The notes beneath the pieces were generated by a model. That model saw only the letters and a list, made by a program, of their open reading frames with translations, had not been told where the DNA came from and did no database searches. From Streptomyces tailanensis (GTDB lineage: Bacteria > Actinomycetota > Actinomycetes > Streptomycetales > Streptomycetaceae): a stretch of DNA of 64,000 nt. Position numbers and translations under genes: made by a program. The stretch lies in the NCBI RefSeq assembly GCF_008386495.1, contig NZ_VTHJ01000006.1, positions 141,539-205,538 on the forward strand. Direction: 5' to 3'. How positions within the stretch are numbered: the first letter of the stretch is position 1; every line of letters begins with the position of its first letter. Positions 1 to 9,313 of the stretch are shown piece by piece.

Positions 1-1
1 C

Positions 2-736
2 GACTCCCACGGCGAGCGCATCGACATGGACCACTACGCGCTGCCCGACCAGCCGATCGGCGCCCTGCACCTGTTCGAGCTGATGGAGGCCCGGGCGGTC
101 GAGCGGGCCGCGGTTAATGGTGCGGACCGCGCGGTGATCCACCTGCACCTCAACATCGCGCCCACGACCGACCTGGCCGCCCTGCGCGGGCGGGGCTGGC
201 GGCCGGTGCGCCGCTACAACGTCCTGGACCGTCCCCTCTCCCCCGCCGACCCGCTCCCGACGCCACCGCCCGGCATCACCCTGCGCCCCTGTCTCACCGA
301 ACCGGACCGCAGGCAGGCCCACGCCCTGCTCCAGGCCACCTTCGCCGACCACTTCGACTTCCAGCCGCGTACGTACGAGCAGTGGCTGGACGACATCGAC
401 GCCACGAACGTCGACTGGCCGCTGATCTGGGTCGCGCGGGTCGACGGTCTCGGTGACGCGGCGGTCATGCGCACGCGCAACGACCGTACGACCATGGCCT
501 GGATCGCGAACCTCGGCGTCCTGCCCGAGGCCCGCGGCCGGGGTCTCGGCAGCCACCTCCTCCGCCACGCCTTCGGTCACTACGCGGCGCTGGGCCGAGA
601 CCGCATCGGCCTCGGCGTGGACACCGACAACAGCAGCGGCGCCCTTGCCCTGTACCAACGGCACGGCATGAAGCTGGACTTCGCCGTCGACACGTGGGAG
701 CTGGTACGTCCCGTGGAGAGTACGCCGGCCAGGTAG
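2..736 (+). CDS. GNAT-family N-acetyltransferase, 5' end outside window
   Basis: The frame is open to the left edge with sensible residues (DSHGERID) before the first ATG at 26, so the gene probably starts upstream. The visible C-terminal domain has a GNAT core. The acetyl-CoA motif ARGRGLGSHLL lies near residue 170 counted from that ATG and is followed by ALYQRHGM. The region before it looks like the end of a first GNAT domain (LAALRGRGWRPVRRYN), which suggests a tandem-GNAT enzyme resembling mycothiol synthase in layout. The acceptor substrate cannot be told from the sequence. No operon partner is visible; the next gene starts about 250 bp downstream. Confidence 0.8.
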   Translation, partial: DSHGERIDMDHYALPDQPIGALHLFELMEARAVERAAVNGADRAVIHLHLNIAPTTDLAALRGRGWRPVRRYNVLDRPLSPADPLPTPPPGITLRPCLTEPDRRQAHALLQATFADHFDFQPRTYEQWLDDIDATNVDWPLIWVARVDGLGDAAVMRTRNDRTTMAWIANLGVLPEARGRGLGSHLLRHAFGHYAALGRDRIGLGVDTDNSSGALALYQRHGMKLDFAVDTWELVRPVESTPAR

Positions 737-747
737 GACGAACGGCA

Positions 748-786
748 AGGGACACCAGGCACCTCCGGAGAGGGACACCAGGCACC
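748..786 (+). repeat. 16-bp direct repeat in front of the large GH43 gene
   Basis: AGGGACACCAGGCACC occurs at 748-763 and 771-786, 23 bp apart start to start. Further down are two GTTCGA sites (803-808 and 822-827, 19 bp apart) and a TTGACG (834-839) that could be a -35 element. The whole 737-988 gap therefore looks like a regulated promoter region for the glycosidase gene. This is inference only; no regulator is encoded next to it. Confidence 0.4.
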
Positions 787-988
787 CCCCATAGGGCGAC
801 TCGTTCGACCCGCCGGACATTGTTCGATACCTCTTGACGCCCCACCTCACGTCGACTGACACTCTCGCAACACGATGTCACACGGCCGAAACGGAGTGGC
901 ACCCAAGGACGGGGGCCATCGCCCTCGGCCCCTTCCCCTTGCCTTGTTCTGCCCTTCATCAGCCGTGCTCTCAGCAGGGAATCACCAC

Positions 989-3900
989 ATGACGTACATC
1001 GCAGGTCTGCGCGGCCGCGCGAGACGCTGGGCGGGTCCGCTCGCCGGGCTGACCGCCGCGTCGCTGCTCCTGGGCCTCGCCGGACCGACCGCGCCCGCGT
1101 TCGCGGCGGAAAGCGCGACCGCCGCGGACAGCGCCGAGATCACCGACGGTCTGGCCCTCTGGTACAAGCTCGACGCCACGTCCGGCACCACCGTCACCGA
1201 CGCCTCCGGCAACGGCCGCGACGGCACGGTGAACGGCACCGCCGGCTGGACGGGCACCGGCCAGGGACTCGCCTTCAACGGCTCCGACACCTATGTCAAG
1301 GCGCCCAACGACGTCATGAAGGGCATGACCTCGATCAGCGTCTCCATGGACGTGCTGATCGACGCGTCGCAGACGACCCCGTACTTCATCTACGGCTTCG
1401 GCAACACCAGCAGCAACAACGGCAACGGCTACCTCTTCACCACCGGCAACTCGCTGCGCACCTCCATCGCGAGCGGCAACTGGTCGACCGAGCAGACGAC
1501 CAAGCCCTCCGACTCGCACAACCTGACCCGCGCGGTCTGGAAGCAGCTCACCTACACGCAGACCGGCAACACGGGCGTGCTGTACGAGGACGGCGTGGAG
1601 GTCGGCCGCAACACCTCGATCAGCATCACCCCGGGCGCCATCGGCTCCGGCACCACCACCGCCAACTACATAGGCAAGTCGGTCTACACCGGCGACAAGC
1701 TCTTCAAGGGCAAGATCCGCGACTTCCGGGTGTACGACCGCGCCCTCGCCGCCACCGAGGTCGAGCAGCTCTCGCTCCCCGTGGCCACGCAGGGCGTCGC
1801 CGACGACAAGGCCGCCCTCAGCCTGGGCGACACCAGCGGGGTGGCCGCCGACCTGGACCTGCCGAAGACAGGTACGGCCGGGGGCTCGTCCATCAGCTGG
1901 AAGAGCGACAACACCTCCGTGGTCTCGGATTCCGGCGCGGTGACCCGCCCCGCCGCCGGTGAGCCGAACGGCCACGCCACGCTCACGGCGACCCTGAAGA
2001 AGGGCACCGTCACCGACACCAAGACCTTCGAGGTCACGGTCCTGCCCGCCTTCGACGACAAGACGGCCACCGAGCAGGCCGCCGAGGCGCTGACCGTCCA
2101 CAACCTCGACGACGTACGCGGCAACCTCACCCTCCCCACGGACGGCACCCTCGGCACGAAGGTCAGCTGGTCCTCCGCGAAGCCGGACGTGGTAGCCGCC
2201 GACGGCGTGGTCCACCGACCGGAGAACGGTGACGGCGCCACCACGGTCGAGCTGACCGCGACGGTCACCAAGGGCGAGGCGAAGACGACCCGCGCCTTCA
2301 CCGCGAAGGTGCCGGAACTGCCGAAGAAGGAAGCCCTCAAGGGCTATATGTTCAGCTACTTCACCGGCGAGGGCACCTCGGACGGCGAGCAGCTCTACTT
2401 CGCGCTCAGCAAGGGCAACGACCCGCTGAAGTGGCGGGAGTTGAACGACGGCAAGCCCGTCCTGACCTCCACGCTCGGCGAGAAGGGCCTGCGCGACCCG
2501 TTCATCATCCGCTCCCCGGAGGGCGACAAGTTCTACCAGATCGCCACCGACCTCAGGATCTACGGCAACGGCGACTGGGACCGCTCGCAGCGCACCGGCA
2601 GCAAGTCCATCATGGTCTGGGAGTCCACCGACCTGGTGAACTGGACGAACCAGCGCCTGGTGAAGGTCTCCCCCGACTCCGCGGGCAACACCTGGGCTCC
2701 CGAGGCGTACTACGACGAGAAGCTCGGCGAGTACGTGGTCTTCTGGGCGTCGAAGCTGTACGACAACGAGGCCCACTCCGGCGACACGTACAACCGCATG
2801 ATGTACGCGACGACCCGCGACTTCCACACCTTCAGCGAGCCCAAGGTCTGGGTCGACCGCGGTTACTCGGTCATCGACTCCACGGTCATCCAGCACGACG
2901 GCACGTACTTCCGCCTCTCCAAGGACGAGCGGAACAACACCTCCTCCAGCCCCAACAGCAAGTTCATCTTCGAGGAGAAGAGCAACTCGCTGCTGAACCT
3001 GTCGTGGGACTCGGTCGCCGAGGGCATCGGCAAGGGCGCGATGAACGCCGCCGAGGGTCCGCTGGTGTTCAAGTCGAACACCGAGGAGAAGTGGTACGCG
3101 TTCCTGGACGAGTTCGGCGGACGCGGCTACATCCCCTTCGAGACGACCGACCTCGCCTCCGGCGTGTGGACGCCGTCCTCGTCGTACGACCTGCCGTCCA
3201 AGCCGCGCCACGGCACGGTGCTGCCGGTGACGCAGGCCGAGTACGACCGGCTGCTGAGCACCTACCAGCCCGACCAGATCATCAAGAGCGCCGAGGACGT
3301 CAAGGTCGAGACGCGCGTCGGTGAGGCGCCGGTGCTGCCCGCCACCGTCATCGCCGAGTCCGCGGACGGGGTCAAGCGACCCGTCGCCGTCACCTGGGCG
3401 GACGTCCCGGCGTCGCAGTACGCGCAGGCCGGCACCTTCACGGTCGAAGGCACCCTGCCGGGCGACGCCACGATCGACGTACACGCCGAGGTCACCGTCT
3501 CCGAGGAAGGCCCCGACGTCCCGGCGGACCTGGTCCTGCACTACGGCTTCGACGAGACCGGCGGCAACATCACCCGTGACTCCAGCGGCCACGGCTACCA
3601 CGGCACCTACGTCCGTACGCCCGACTTCGGCAGTGGCGTGGACGGCGGCTCGTTCAAGATGTCCGGCGGCAACAGCAGCTCCAGCTCGCCGTACGTGAAG
3701 ATCCCGAACGGGGTGCTGAAGGACGCGAACAGCGTCACCGTCTCGACGTACGTCAAGTGGAAGGGCGGCGACAACTTCCAGTGGCTGTTCGGGCTCGGCC
3801 CCGACAGCAACAAGTACCTGTTCGCCACCCCCTCCAACGGCAGCGGCAAGCTGTTCTCCGCGATCACCAAGGCGACCTGGTCCGGTGAGAAGCAGATGAT

Positions 3901-6178
3901 CGGCGGCTCCCAGCTCACCCCGAATGAGTGGAAGCACCTCACCGTCACGCTGAACGGCGAGACCGAGACGGCGATCCTCTACGTGGACGGCGCCGAGGCG
4001 GCCCGCGTGAGCGGTGTCACCATCAAGCCGTCCGAGCTGTACGACTCGGCCAAGGACCACTCCGGCTACATCGGCAAGTCCCTGTACTCCCCGGACCCGT
4101 ACTTCGGCGGCGAGGTCGACGACTTCCGGATCTACAACCGGGCCCTGACGCCCGCCGAGGTCCTGGAGCTCGCCGGTAACACCACGGGCATCGCCGCGGC
4201 GACCCACCCGGCGCTCAAGGTGGACGCGATCGTCAACGACAAGGACAGCACGATCGTCCTGCCGCTGACCGAGGGCAGTGATGTCACCGCCCTTGCCCCG
4301 GAGTTCACCCTGGCCCACGGCGCGGCCATCAGCCCCGCCTCCGGCACCCTGCGCGACTTCAGCAGGCCGGTGACGTACGAGGTCACGGGCTCGGACGGGG
4401 AGAAGCGCACCTGGACGGTCTCGGCACTGATCATGAAGAGCCCGGTCCTGCCGGGCCTCAACGCCGACCCGAACATCGCCCGCTTCGGCGACACCTTCTA
4501 CATGTACCCGACCACCGACGGCTTCCCGGGCTGGAGCGGTACGCAGTTCAAGGCGTACTCGTCCAAGGACCTGGTCCACTGGGAGGACCACGGCGTCATC
4601 CTGGACCTCGGCCCGGACGTCTCCTGGGCGGACAGCAGGGCCTGGGCACCGGCGATCGAGGAGAAGAACGGCAAGTACTACTTCTACTTCTGCGCCGACG
4701 CGAGCATCGGTGTCGCGGTCTCGGACTCGCCGACCGGCCCGTTCAAGGACGCCCTCGGCAAGCCGCTGCTCAAGGCCGGTGACTACTCGGGCCAGATGAT
4801 CGACCCGTCAGTCTTCACGGACGACGACGGCAAGTCGTATCTGTACTGGGGCAACGGCCGCGGGTACGTCGTGCCGCTGAACGACGACATGGTGTCGTTC
4901 GACGCCACGAAGGTCACCGACATCACCCCGAGCGGCTTCCGAGAGGGCGCCTTCGTCATCAAGCGCAAGGGCACCTACTACTTCATGTGGTCGGAGAACG
5001 ACACCCGGGACGAGGACTACCGGGTCGCCTACGCCACCGGCTCCTCGCCCACCGGTCCCTGGAACAAGCAAGGCGTGATCCTGGAGAAGGACCTCTCGCT
5101 CGGCATCAAGGGCCCCGGCCACCACTCGGTGGTCCATGTCCCGAACACCGACGACTGGTACATCGCCTACCACCGCTTCGCCATCCCCAGCGGCGACGGC
5201 ACTCACCGCGAAACGACCATCGACAAGCTGGAGTTCGACGCCGACGGTCTCCTCAAGAAGGTCGTCCCGACGCTGGAGAGCATCGACCCGGTCACCATCG
5301 CCCGCGCCGGGCAGGACGCCGAGGGCAAGGAGGGCGACCGCATCGAGCTGAGCGGCACCGTCTCCGGGGCGGGCAGCCCCAAGTGGACGGTCGAGGAAGG
5401 GGCACCCTGCACCTTCGCCGACGCCACGTCCGCGAAGACGACGGTCACCTGCGCGGACAACGGCACGTACACGGTGACCCTGACCGGGGGCCGCAGCAGC
5501 GACTCGGCCACCGTGAAGGTCACCAACGCGGCGCCTGCCATCGGCTCCGCCAGCGGGCCGAAGTCCCCGGTGTCGGTCGGCAAGCCGGCCGTGGTCACCG
5601 CCGCCTTCTCCGACGCGGGCGCCGGCGACACCCACACCTGCGAGGTCGACTGGAAGGACGGCACCCAGCCGACCGCCGGGAAGGTCACCGACTCCGGCTG
5701 CCGGGCCGAGCACGTCTACGCCAAGGCGGGCATCCACCGACCGGTCGTCACGGTCACCGACGACGACGGTGCTGCAGACGGCACCACGCTTGCCGAACTG
5801 ATCGTCTACGACCGGGAGGCGGGCCCCGCGGTCGGTGGCGGGACCTTCGCCTCGCCGGCCGGCAAGGCGACCTTCTCCTTCGCCGCCAAGTACAACTGGT
5901 TCAGCACGGTGCCTTCCGGGAAGGCCGCGTTCGACTTCGACCGGGGCAAGGTGAAGTTGCGTTCCACCGGGTCGGACTGGTTGGTGGTGACCGGGTCCAA
6001 GGCCGTGTACCAGGGCAGCGGCACGGTGAACGGCAAGAGTGGGTACGCGTTCCGCATCACGGCCACCGATGGGCCGGACACGTTCCAGATCAAGATCTGG
6101 AACGTGGCTGGGGGTGAGGCGGTGTACGAGAACGTGGAGGCCGCGAAGACCACCGGGATCACGGTGGGCAAGCGATAG
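989..6178 (+). CDS. Secreted protein with two GH43 modules and two LamG modules
   Basis: The protein is 1729 aa from the ATG at 989, which follows AGGGA and begins a typical Sec signal peptide (cleavage near AFA-A, residue 39). The same frame opens at 875, but that extension has no signal-peptide character. Visible order: LamG (about 50-265), two bacterial Ig-like repeats (270-445), GH43 module 1 (450-745), Ig-like linker (750-845), LamG (850-1065), Ig-like (1070-1150), GH43 module 2 (1150-1430), PKD-like segments (1440-1605) and a C-terminal beta domain (1610-1729). Both GH43 modules keep candidate catalytic carboxylates: D503, D630, E689 and D1160, D1272, E1319. GH43 enzymes are mostly arabinanases, arabinofuranosidases or xylosidases, so the likely role is extracellular hemicellulose or arabinan breakdown. 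The exact substrate is not determinable. Confidence 0.9.
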   Translation: MTYIAGLRGRARRWAGPLAGLTAASLLLGLAGPTAPAFAAESATAADSAEITDGLALWYKLDATSGTTVTDASGNGRDGTVNGTAGWTGTGQGLAFNGSDTYVKAPNDVMKGMTSISVSMDVLIDASQTTPYFIYGFGNTSSNNGNGYLFTTGNSLRTSIASGNWSTEQTTKPSDSHNLTRAVWKQLTYTQTGNTGVLYEDGVEVGRNTSISITPGAIGSGTTTANYIGKSVYTGDKLFKGKIRDFRVYDRALAATEVEQLSLPVATQGVADDKAALSLGDTSGVAADLDLPKTGTAGGSSISWKSDNTSVVSDSGAVTRPAAGEPNGHATLTATLKKGTVTDTKTFEVTVLPAFDDKTATEQAAEALTVHNLDDVRGNLTLPTDGTLGTKVSWSSAKPDVVAADGVVHRPENGDGATTVELTATVTKGEAKTTRAFTAKVPELPKKEALKGYMFSYFTGEGTSDGEQLYFALSKGNDPLKWRELNDGKPVLTSTLGEKGLRDPFIIRSPEGDKFYQIATDLRIYGNGDWDRSQRTGSKSIMVWESTDLVNWTNQRLVKVSPDSAGNTWAPEAYYDEKLGEYVVFWASKLYDNEAHSGDTYNRMMYATTRDFHTFSEPKVWVDRGYSVIDSTVIQHDGTYFRLSKDERNNTSSSPNSKFIFEEKSNSLLNLSWDSVAEGIGKGAMNAAEGPLVFKSNTEEKWYAFLDEFGGRGYIPFETTDLASGVWTPSSSYDLPSKPRHGTVLPVTQAEYDRLLSTYQPDQIIKSAEDVKVETRVGEAPVLPATVIAESADGVKRPVAVTWADVPASQYAQAGTFTVEGTLPGDATIDVHAEVTVSEEGPDVPADLVLHYGFDETGGNITRDSSGHGYHGTYVRTPDFGSGVDGGSFKMSGGNSSSSSPYVKIPNGVLKDANSVTVSTYVKWKGGDNFQWLFGLGPDSNKYLFATPSNGSGKLFSAITKATWSGEKQMIGGSQLTPNEWKHLTVTLNGETETAILYVDGAEAARVSGVTIKPSELYDSAKDHSGYIGKSLYSPDPYFGGEVDDFRIYNRALTPAEVLELAGNTTGIAAATHPALKVDAIVNDKDSTIVLPLTEGSDVTALAPEFTLAHGAAISPASGTLRDFSRPVTYEVTGSDGEKRTWTVSALIMKSPVLPGLNADPNIARFGDTFYMYPTTDGFPGWSGTQFKAYSSKDLVHWEDHGVILDLGPDVSWADSRAWAPAIEEKNGKYYFYFCADASIGVAVSDSPTGPFKDALGKPLLKAGDYSGQMIDPSVFTDDDGKSYLYWGNGRGYVVPLNDDMVSFDATKVTDITPSGFREGAFVIKRKGTYYFMWSENDTRDEDYRVAYATGSSPTGPWNKQGVILEKDLSLGIKGPGHHSVVHVPNTDDWYIAYHRFAIPSGDGTHRETTIDKLEFDADGLLKKVVPTLESIDPVTIARAGQDAEGKEGDRIELSGTVSGAGSPKWTVEEGAPCTFADATSAKTTVTCADNGTYTVTLTGGRSSDSATVKVTNAAPAIGSASGPKSPVSVGKPAVVTAAFSDAGAGDTHTCEVDWKDGTQPTAGKVTDSGCRAEHVYAKAGIHRPVVTVTDDDGAADGTTLAELIVYDREAGPAVGGGTFASPAGKATFSFAAKYNWFSTVPSGKAAFDFDRGKVKLRSTGSDWLVVTGSKAVYQGSGTVNGKSGYAFRITATDGPDTFQIKIWNVAGGEAVYENVEAAKTTGITVGKR

Positions 6179-6191
6179 AAAGACAGAAAGT

Positions 6192-6232
6192 GCCACGACG
6201 GGTCCGTAGAACGTCTGCGGGCCCGTTGTGGC
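6192..6232 (+). terminator. Intrinsic hairpin after the GH43 gene
   Basis: A 19-bp stem (6192-6210 with 6214-6232, a few G-T pairs) closes on the loop ACG, 13 bp after the stop codon. There is no clear T tract, which is common in this genus. Confidence 0.8.
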
Positions 6233-6296
6233 TTGTCGCGCCCACGCGGCGGAGCCGCATATCGACACAGCCCCGCGCCCCTAAAAAGCCAGGGGC
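6228..6296 (+). repeat. Interspersed intergenic repeat, copy 1 (long form)
   Basis: Contains GTCGCGCCCACGCGGCGG, then AGCCGCATATCGACACAG and CCCCGCGCCCCT. The same core recurs at 9209-9281 (reverse) and 43990-44056. A short form sits at 13753-13792 and 26045-26135. All copies are intergenic and near gene ends, and they contain small GC hairpins. Confidence 0.75.
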
Positions 6297-6324
6297 TCGG
6301 CCATCGGGAATCCTCACCGTTCTG

Positions 6325-6339
6325 AGGTGTTGAACACCT
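6325..6339. promoter_or_regulatory. Perfect 15-bp dyad abutting the start of the flavin oxidoreductase gene
   Basis: AGGTGTTGAACACCT is a perfect 7-1-7 palindrome ending one base before the GTG start at 6341. It includes the only plausible ribosome-binding sequence (GAGGTG). It could be a repressor operator or an RNA hairpin masking the start; no regulator gene adjoins it. Confidence 0.4.
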
Positions 6340-6340
6340 T

Positions 6341-7342
6341 GTGACCTCAGTGCTCTCCTCCATCCGGTTCTCCGTGCTTGATCGGTCCCGTGTCCGCGAG
6401 GGCCATGACGCGTCCGAAGCCCTGCGGGACACCGTGCGGCTCGCGCAAGAGGTGGAGAGCCTCGGCTACCACCGGTTCTGGGTCTCGGAGCATCACGGTG
6501 TACCCGGAGTCGCCGGGTCCGCGCCTACCGTGCTCGCCGCAGCCGTTGCTTCGGCCACCCGCTCCATCCGTGTGGGCACCGGCGGCGTGATGTTGCCCAA
6601 TCATCGGCCGCTCGTCGTCGCCGAGCAGTTCGGGGTGTTGGAGTCTCTGTTCCCGGGGCGTATCGACATGGGACTCGGGCGGTCTGTCGGGTTCACAGAT
6701 GGCGTACGCAAGGCGCTGGGCCGTGACAAGGACGACGCCGATGACTTCGCTGGGCAGCTCGACGAACTGCTCGGGTGGTTTCGAGGGACGTCCCCGACCG
6801 GGGTGCACGCGCGCCCGCCGGAAGGACTCGCCGTCCCGCCCTTCGTGCTCGCCATGGGTGAAGGCGCCTCGATCGCCGCGCGGGCAGGGCTGCCCATGGT
6901 CATCGGCGACCTCCGCAACCGGGAGAAGATGCGGCGCGGCATCGATCGCTACCGTGCCGAGTTCCGCCCGTCCCCGTGGGCCGAGGAGCCGTACGTGGTC
7001 GTCTCCGGGACGGTCGCCGTCGCCGACACCCCGGAGGCGGCCCGCCGCATCCTGCTCCCCGAGGCGTGGGCCATGGCGTACTCGCGTACGCACGGCACTT
7101 TCCCGCCGCTCGCCCCGGCCGAGGAGGTCGAGCGGCGGGTGATGACGGCGAAGGATCGCGGCTTCTACGAGGCCGGGCTCAGCGGACATGTGTACGGCAC
7201 CGAGGAGCAGGTCGCGCACGAGCTGGAGTCGGTGGTCAAGGAGACGGGTGCCCAGGAGGTGCTGGTCACGACGAGTACGTACGACCGCGAAGCATTGCTG
7301 GGGTCCTACGGCCGACTGGCACGGGTCGCGGGACTCGGATAG
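6341..7342 (+). CDS. LLM-class flavin-dependent oxidoreductase
   Basis: 333 aa starting at GTG. The N-terminus (LSSIRFSVLDRSRVREG), the WVSEHH segment near residue 45, the RIRVGTGGVMLPNH-like strand and the SLFPGRIDMGLGRS segment are those of the luciferase-like monooxygenase TIM barrel, in the alkanal-monooxygenase-like subgroup that binds FMN or F420. The substrate is unknown. The gene stands alone and its 3' end overlaps the convergent acyltransferase gene by 77 bp. A palindrome just before the start suggests local control. Confidence 0.88.
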   Translation: MTSVLSSIRFSVLDRSRVREGHDASEALRDTVRLAQEVESLGYHRFWVSEHHGVPGVAGSAPTVLAAAVASATRSIRVGTGGVMLPNHRPLVVAEQFGVLESLFPGRIDMGLGRSVGFTDGVRKALGRDKDDADDFAGQLDELLGWFRGTSPTGVHARPPEGLAVPPFVLAMGEGASIAARAGLPMVIGDLRNREKMRRGIDRYRAEFRPSPWAEEPYVVVSGTVAVADTPEAARRILLPEAWAMAYSRTHGTFPPLAPAEEVERRVMTAKDRGFYEAGLSGHVYGTEEQVAHELESVVKETGAQEVLVTTSTYDREALLGSYGRLARVAGLG

Positions 7343-8183
7343 TCCCTGCCGGGGCCGAGGTCCCGCCGACGTGGATACCCGCCGCGCACGTGGCCAGGTC
7401 GTGCGCGTCGGTCACGCCGATCTCCGCGGCCCGCGCCAGCGCCCGCCGGTCGCGGGGGCGGCCCGGGCCGAGGACCGGGCGCACGTCGACGTCGGCCACC
7501 AGGCCCCGTGCCGATACGACCCGCCACACCGACGTGAGCAGTGCGTCGTCCCCGACGAAGGCGGGCGCCGTGCTGGCTCCTCCGTCGAGGAGCCGGTAGC
7601 GGACGGATACCGGCTGCACGGGCGCGCCCGCGTCGAGGGCGGCCTGGAAGACGGCCCGCCGGAAGTGTCCCTGGGCGCGCCCGCACCAGGTACTGCCCTC
7701 GGGGAAGGCGACGACGGCGTCACCGGCGGCCAGGGCTTCGGCGATCCGGGCGACCGTCCCGGGCAGGGCGCGGATGCGGTCCCGGTCGATGAACAGGGCT
7801 CCGCTGCGGGCGGTCAGCCAGCCGGCCACAGGCCACCGCCGTATCTCCGACTTGGCGAGCATCCTGGCCGGGCGCACGGCGGCGAGCAGCGGGATGTCCA
7901 GCCAGGAGACGTGGTTGGCGACGAGCAGCAGCCCGCCGGCGGGCGGCGCGGCCGCTCCGGAGATCCGTACCCGGACCCCGGAGGCCCGCACGATCCACCG
8001 GCTCCACCGGCTGACCGCACTCGACGGGATCCTGGCTCCGAGCGGTATGAGCAGGATCCCGACGAGGAGCAGGGTCACGACGGCCGCGAGCCGCAGCACC
8101 GCCAGCGGTACGGCGGCGAGGGACGCCCGCGCGTCCACGCACGCCCGCGGGGTGCAGGGCGCGCTGGGCAACCACACGCTCAT
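7266..8183 (-). CDS. olsA: Lyso-ornithine-lipid O-acyltransferase (PlsC family)
   Basis: 305 aa. A hydrophobic N-terminal segment (about 22-50) precedes the PlsC acyltransferase motif NHVSWLDIPLL, where H and D are the catalytic pair, and FPEGSTW further on is the substrate-binding block. The partner gene 4 bp upstream is an OlsB-type N-acyltransferase, so I read the pair as the two steps of ornithine-lipid synthesis: N-acylation of ornithine, then O-acylation of the 3-hydroxyacyl chain at the inner membrane. On its own it would only be callable as a 1-acylglycerol-3-phosphate acyltransferase-like protein. The last about 25 codons overlap the convergent oxidoreductase gene. Confidence 0.8.
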   Translation of the reverse strand: MSVWLPSAPCTPRACVDARASLAAVPLAVLRLAAVVTLLLVGILLIPLGARIPSSAVSRWSRWIVRASGVRVRISGAAAPPAGGLLLVANHVSWLDIPLLAAVRPARMLAKSEIRRWPVAGWLTARSGALFIDRDRIRALPGTVARIAEALAAGDAVVAFPEGSTWCGRAQGHFRRAVFQAALDAGAPVQPVSVRYRLLDGGASTAPAFVGDDALLTSVWRVVSARGLVADVDVRPVLGPGRPRDRRALARAAEIGVTDAHDLATCAAGIHVGGTSAPAGTIRVPRPVPVGRRTPAMLRGRTYSS

Positions 8184-8187
8184 CGGG

Positions 8188-8958
8188 TCACGCCGCCGGT
8201 ACGAGCGAGAGGAAGTGCCGCAGGTAGCGCGGGTTGACCCGGCGCATCGACAGCAGCACGTACATGTCGGCGACTCCGAAGTCCGGGTCGTGCGCGGGCT
8301 CGCCGCAGACCCAGGCGCCGAGCCGGAGGTAGCCGCGCAGCAGCGGGGGAAGCTCGGTACGGCCCTCGGGGGCCTGGCCCTTCGGGCTCCAGGGCAGCAG
8401 CGGCCGTACCCGGTACTCCTCCGGCGCCAGGTTCCTGGTGCGTACCCGGTTCCAGGTGCCCGCGGCGAGGGCGCCGCCGTCGGCGAGCGGGATGGAGCAG
8501 CAGCCTGCCAGCCACTCGTGGCCGCCCTGGACCATGTAGCGGGCGATCCCGGCCCAGATCAGGCTGATCACGGCGCCGTCGCGGTGGTCGGGGTGCACGC
8601 AGGACCGGCCGACCTCCACCAGGAAGGGGCGGATCGCATCGAGCGGGCCGAGGTCGAACTCGCCCTCCGAGTACAGCCGTCCGGCGACCGAGGCGCGCTC
8701 GGGCGGCAGCAGCCGGTAGGTGCCGACGACCTGGCCGGTCAGGGTGTCGCGGACGAGCAGGTGGTCGCAGTAGGCGTCGAAGGAGTCGACGTCCAGCCCC
8801 GGCTGCGGTGACGCCAGCAGGGCGCCCATCTCCCCGGCGAACACGTCGTGCCGCAGCCGCTGCGCGGCACGCACGTCCTCCTCGCTGCGGGCGAGGGTGA
8901 CGGTGTAGCGGGTGGGGGCCGTCGGCTGGGGCGGGCTGTCGAGGGTGGAGGCGGTCAT
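8188..8958 (-). CDS. olsB: L-ornithine N-alpha-acyltransferase (OlsB-like GNAT)
   Basis: 256 aa. The segments VRAAQRLRHDVFAGEMG, FDAYCDHLLVRD, VGTYRLL, FDLGPL and VEVGRSCVHPDHR match the OlsB/hemolysin-type acyltransferase family, which transfers a 3-hydroxyacyl chain from acyl-ACP to ornithine. The ATG at 8958 follows AGGAGA. It lies 4 bp upstream of the PlsC-type gene and is surely cotranscribed with it. The product is the phosphorus-free ornithine lipid made by streptomycetes. A homologous pair next to sdh is what I recall at SCO0920-0921. Confidence 0.85.
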   Translation of the reverse strand: MTASTLDSPPQPTAPTRYTVTLARSEEDVRAAQRLRHDVFAGEMGALLASPQPGLDVDSFDAYCDHLLVRDTLTGQVVGTYRLLPPERASVAGRLYSEGEFDLGPLDAIRPFLVEVGRSCVHPDHRDGAVISLIWAGIARYMVQGGHEWLAGCCSIPLADGGALAAGTWNRVRTRNLAPEEYRVRPLLPWSPKGQAPEGRTELPPLLRGYLRLGAWVCGEPAHDPDFGVADMYVLLSMRRVNPRYLRHFLSLVPAA

Positions 8959-9118
8959 GGCTTCTCCTGGTCACGGGCCGACTCGGCGGCATCAGTGGCG
9001 GACCTGGGGACGTGCGACCCGCCGCCACAGTTCTTCCGACGCCGGCTGACAGGCGAGTGACCACCGCCCGGAGAGCAAATGTGGGAATGCTGAATGCCAG
9101 GAATACCGAAAAGCGAAA

Positions 9119-9151
9119 CGGGACCGGGGTTGAGCACCACTCCCGGTCCCG
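9119..9151 (-). terminator. Terminator downstream of the sdh operon
   Basis: A 10-bp perfect stem (CGGGACCGGG with CCCGGTCCCG) around a 13-nt loop. On the minus strand it is followed by TTTCGCTTTTCGG. Together with the repeat element at 9209-9281 it fills most of the 355-bp gap 8959-9313; the rest (8959-9118) should carry the olsB promoter, but I see no clear -10/-35. Confidence 0.75.
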
Positions 9152-9208
9152 CTCGTCCGCACGTTTCGGCGAACGTCCATAATTTTTTCAACTGGCCTTA
9201 ACTGCGGC

Positions 9209-9285
9209 GCGCCCCAAAGGGGCGCGGGGCTGTATCAATGTGCGGCTCCGCCGCGTGGGCGCGACCAGCCACAACGCGCCCGCAG
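9209..9285 (-). repeat. Interspersed intergenic repeat, copy 2 (reverse orientation)
   Basis: Reverse complement of the long-form element: GCGCCCC-AAA-GGGGCGC hairpin at 9209-9225, then GGGGCTGTATCAATGTGCGG and CTCCGCCGCGTGGGCGCGAC. It lies just downstream of sdhB and could add to termination. Confidence 0.75.
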
Positions 9286-9313
9286 CCCGAAAGAATCAAG
9301 CACCCCTACGGCG

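Noticed and set aside
971..4591. 1206-codon open frame antisense to the GH43 gene
   Set aside because: Arg/Gly/Val-rich composition and a strict codon-phase mirror of the true gene; typical GC-rich shadow frame.
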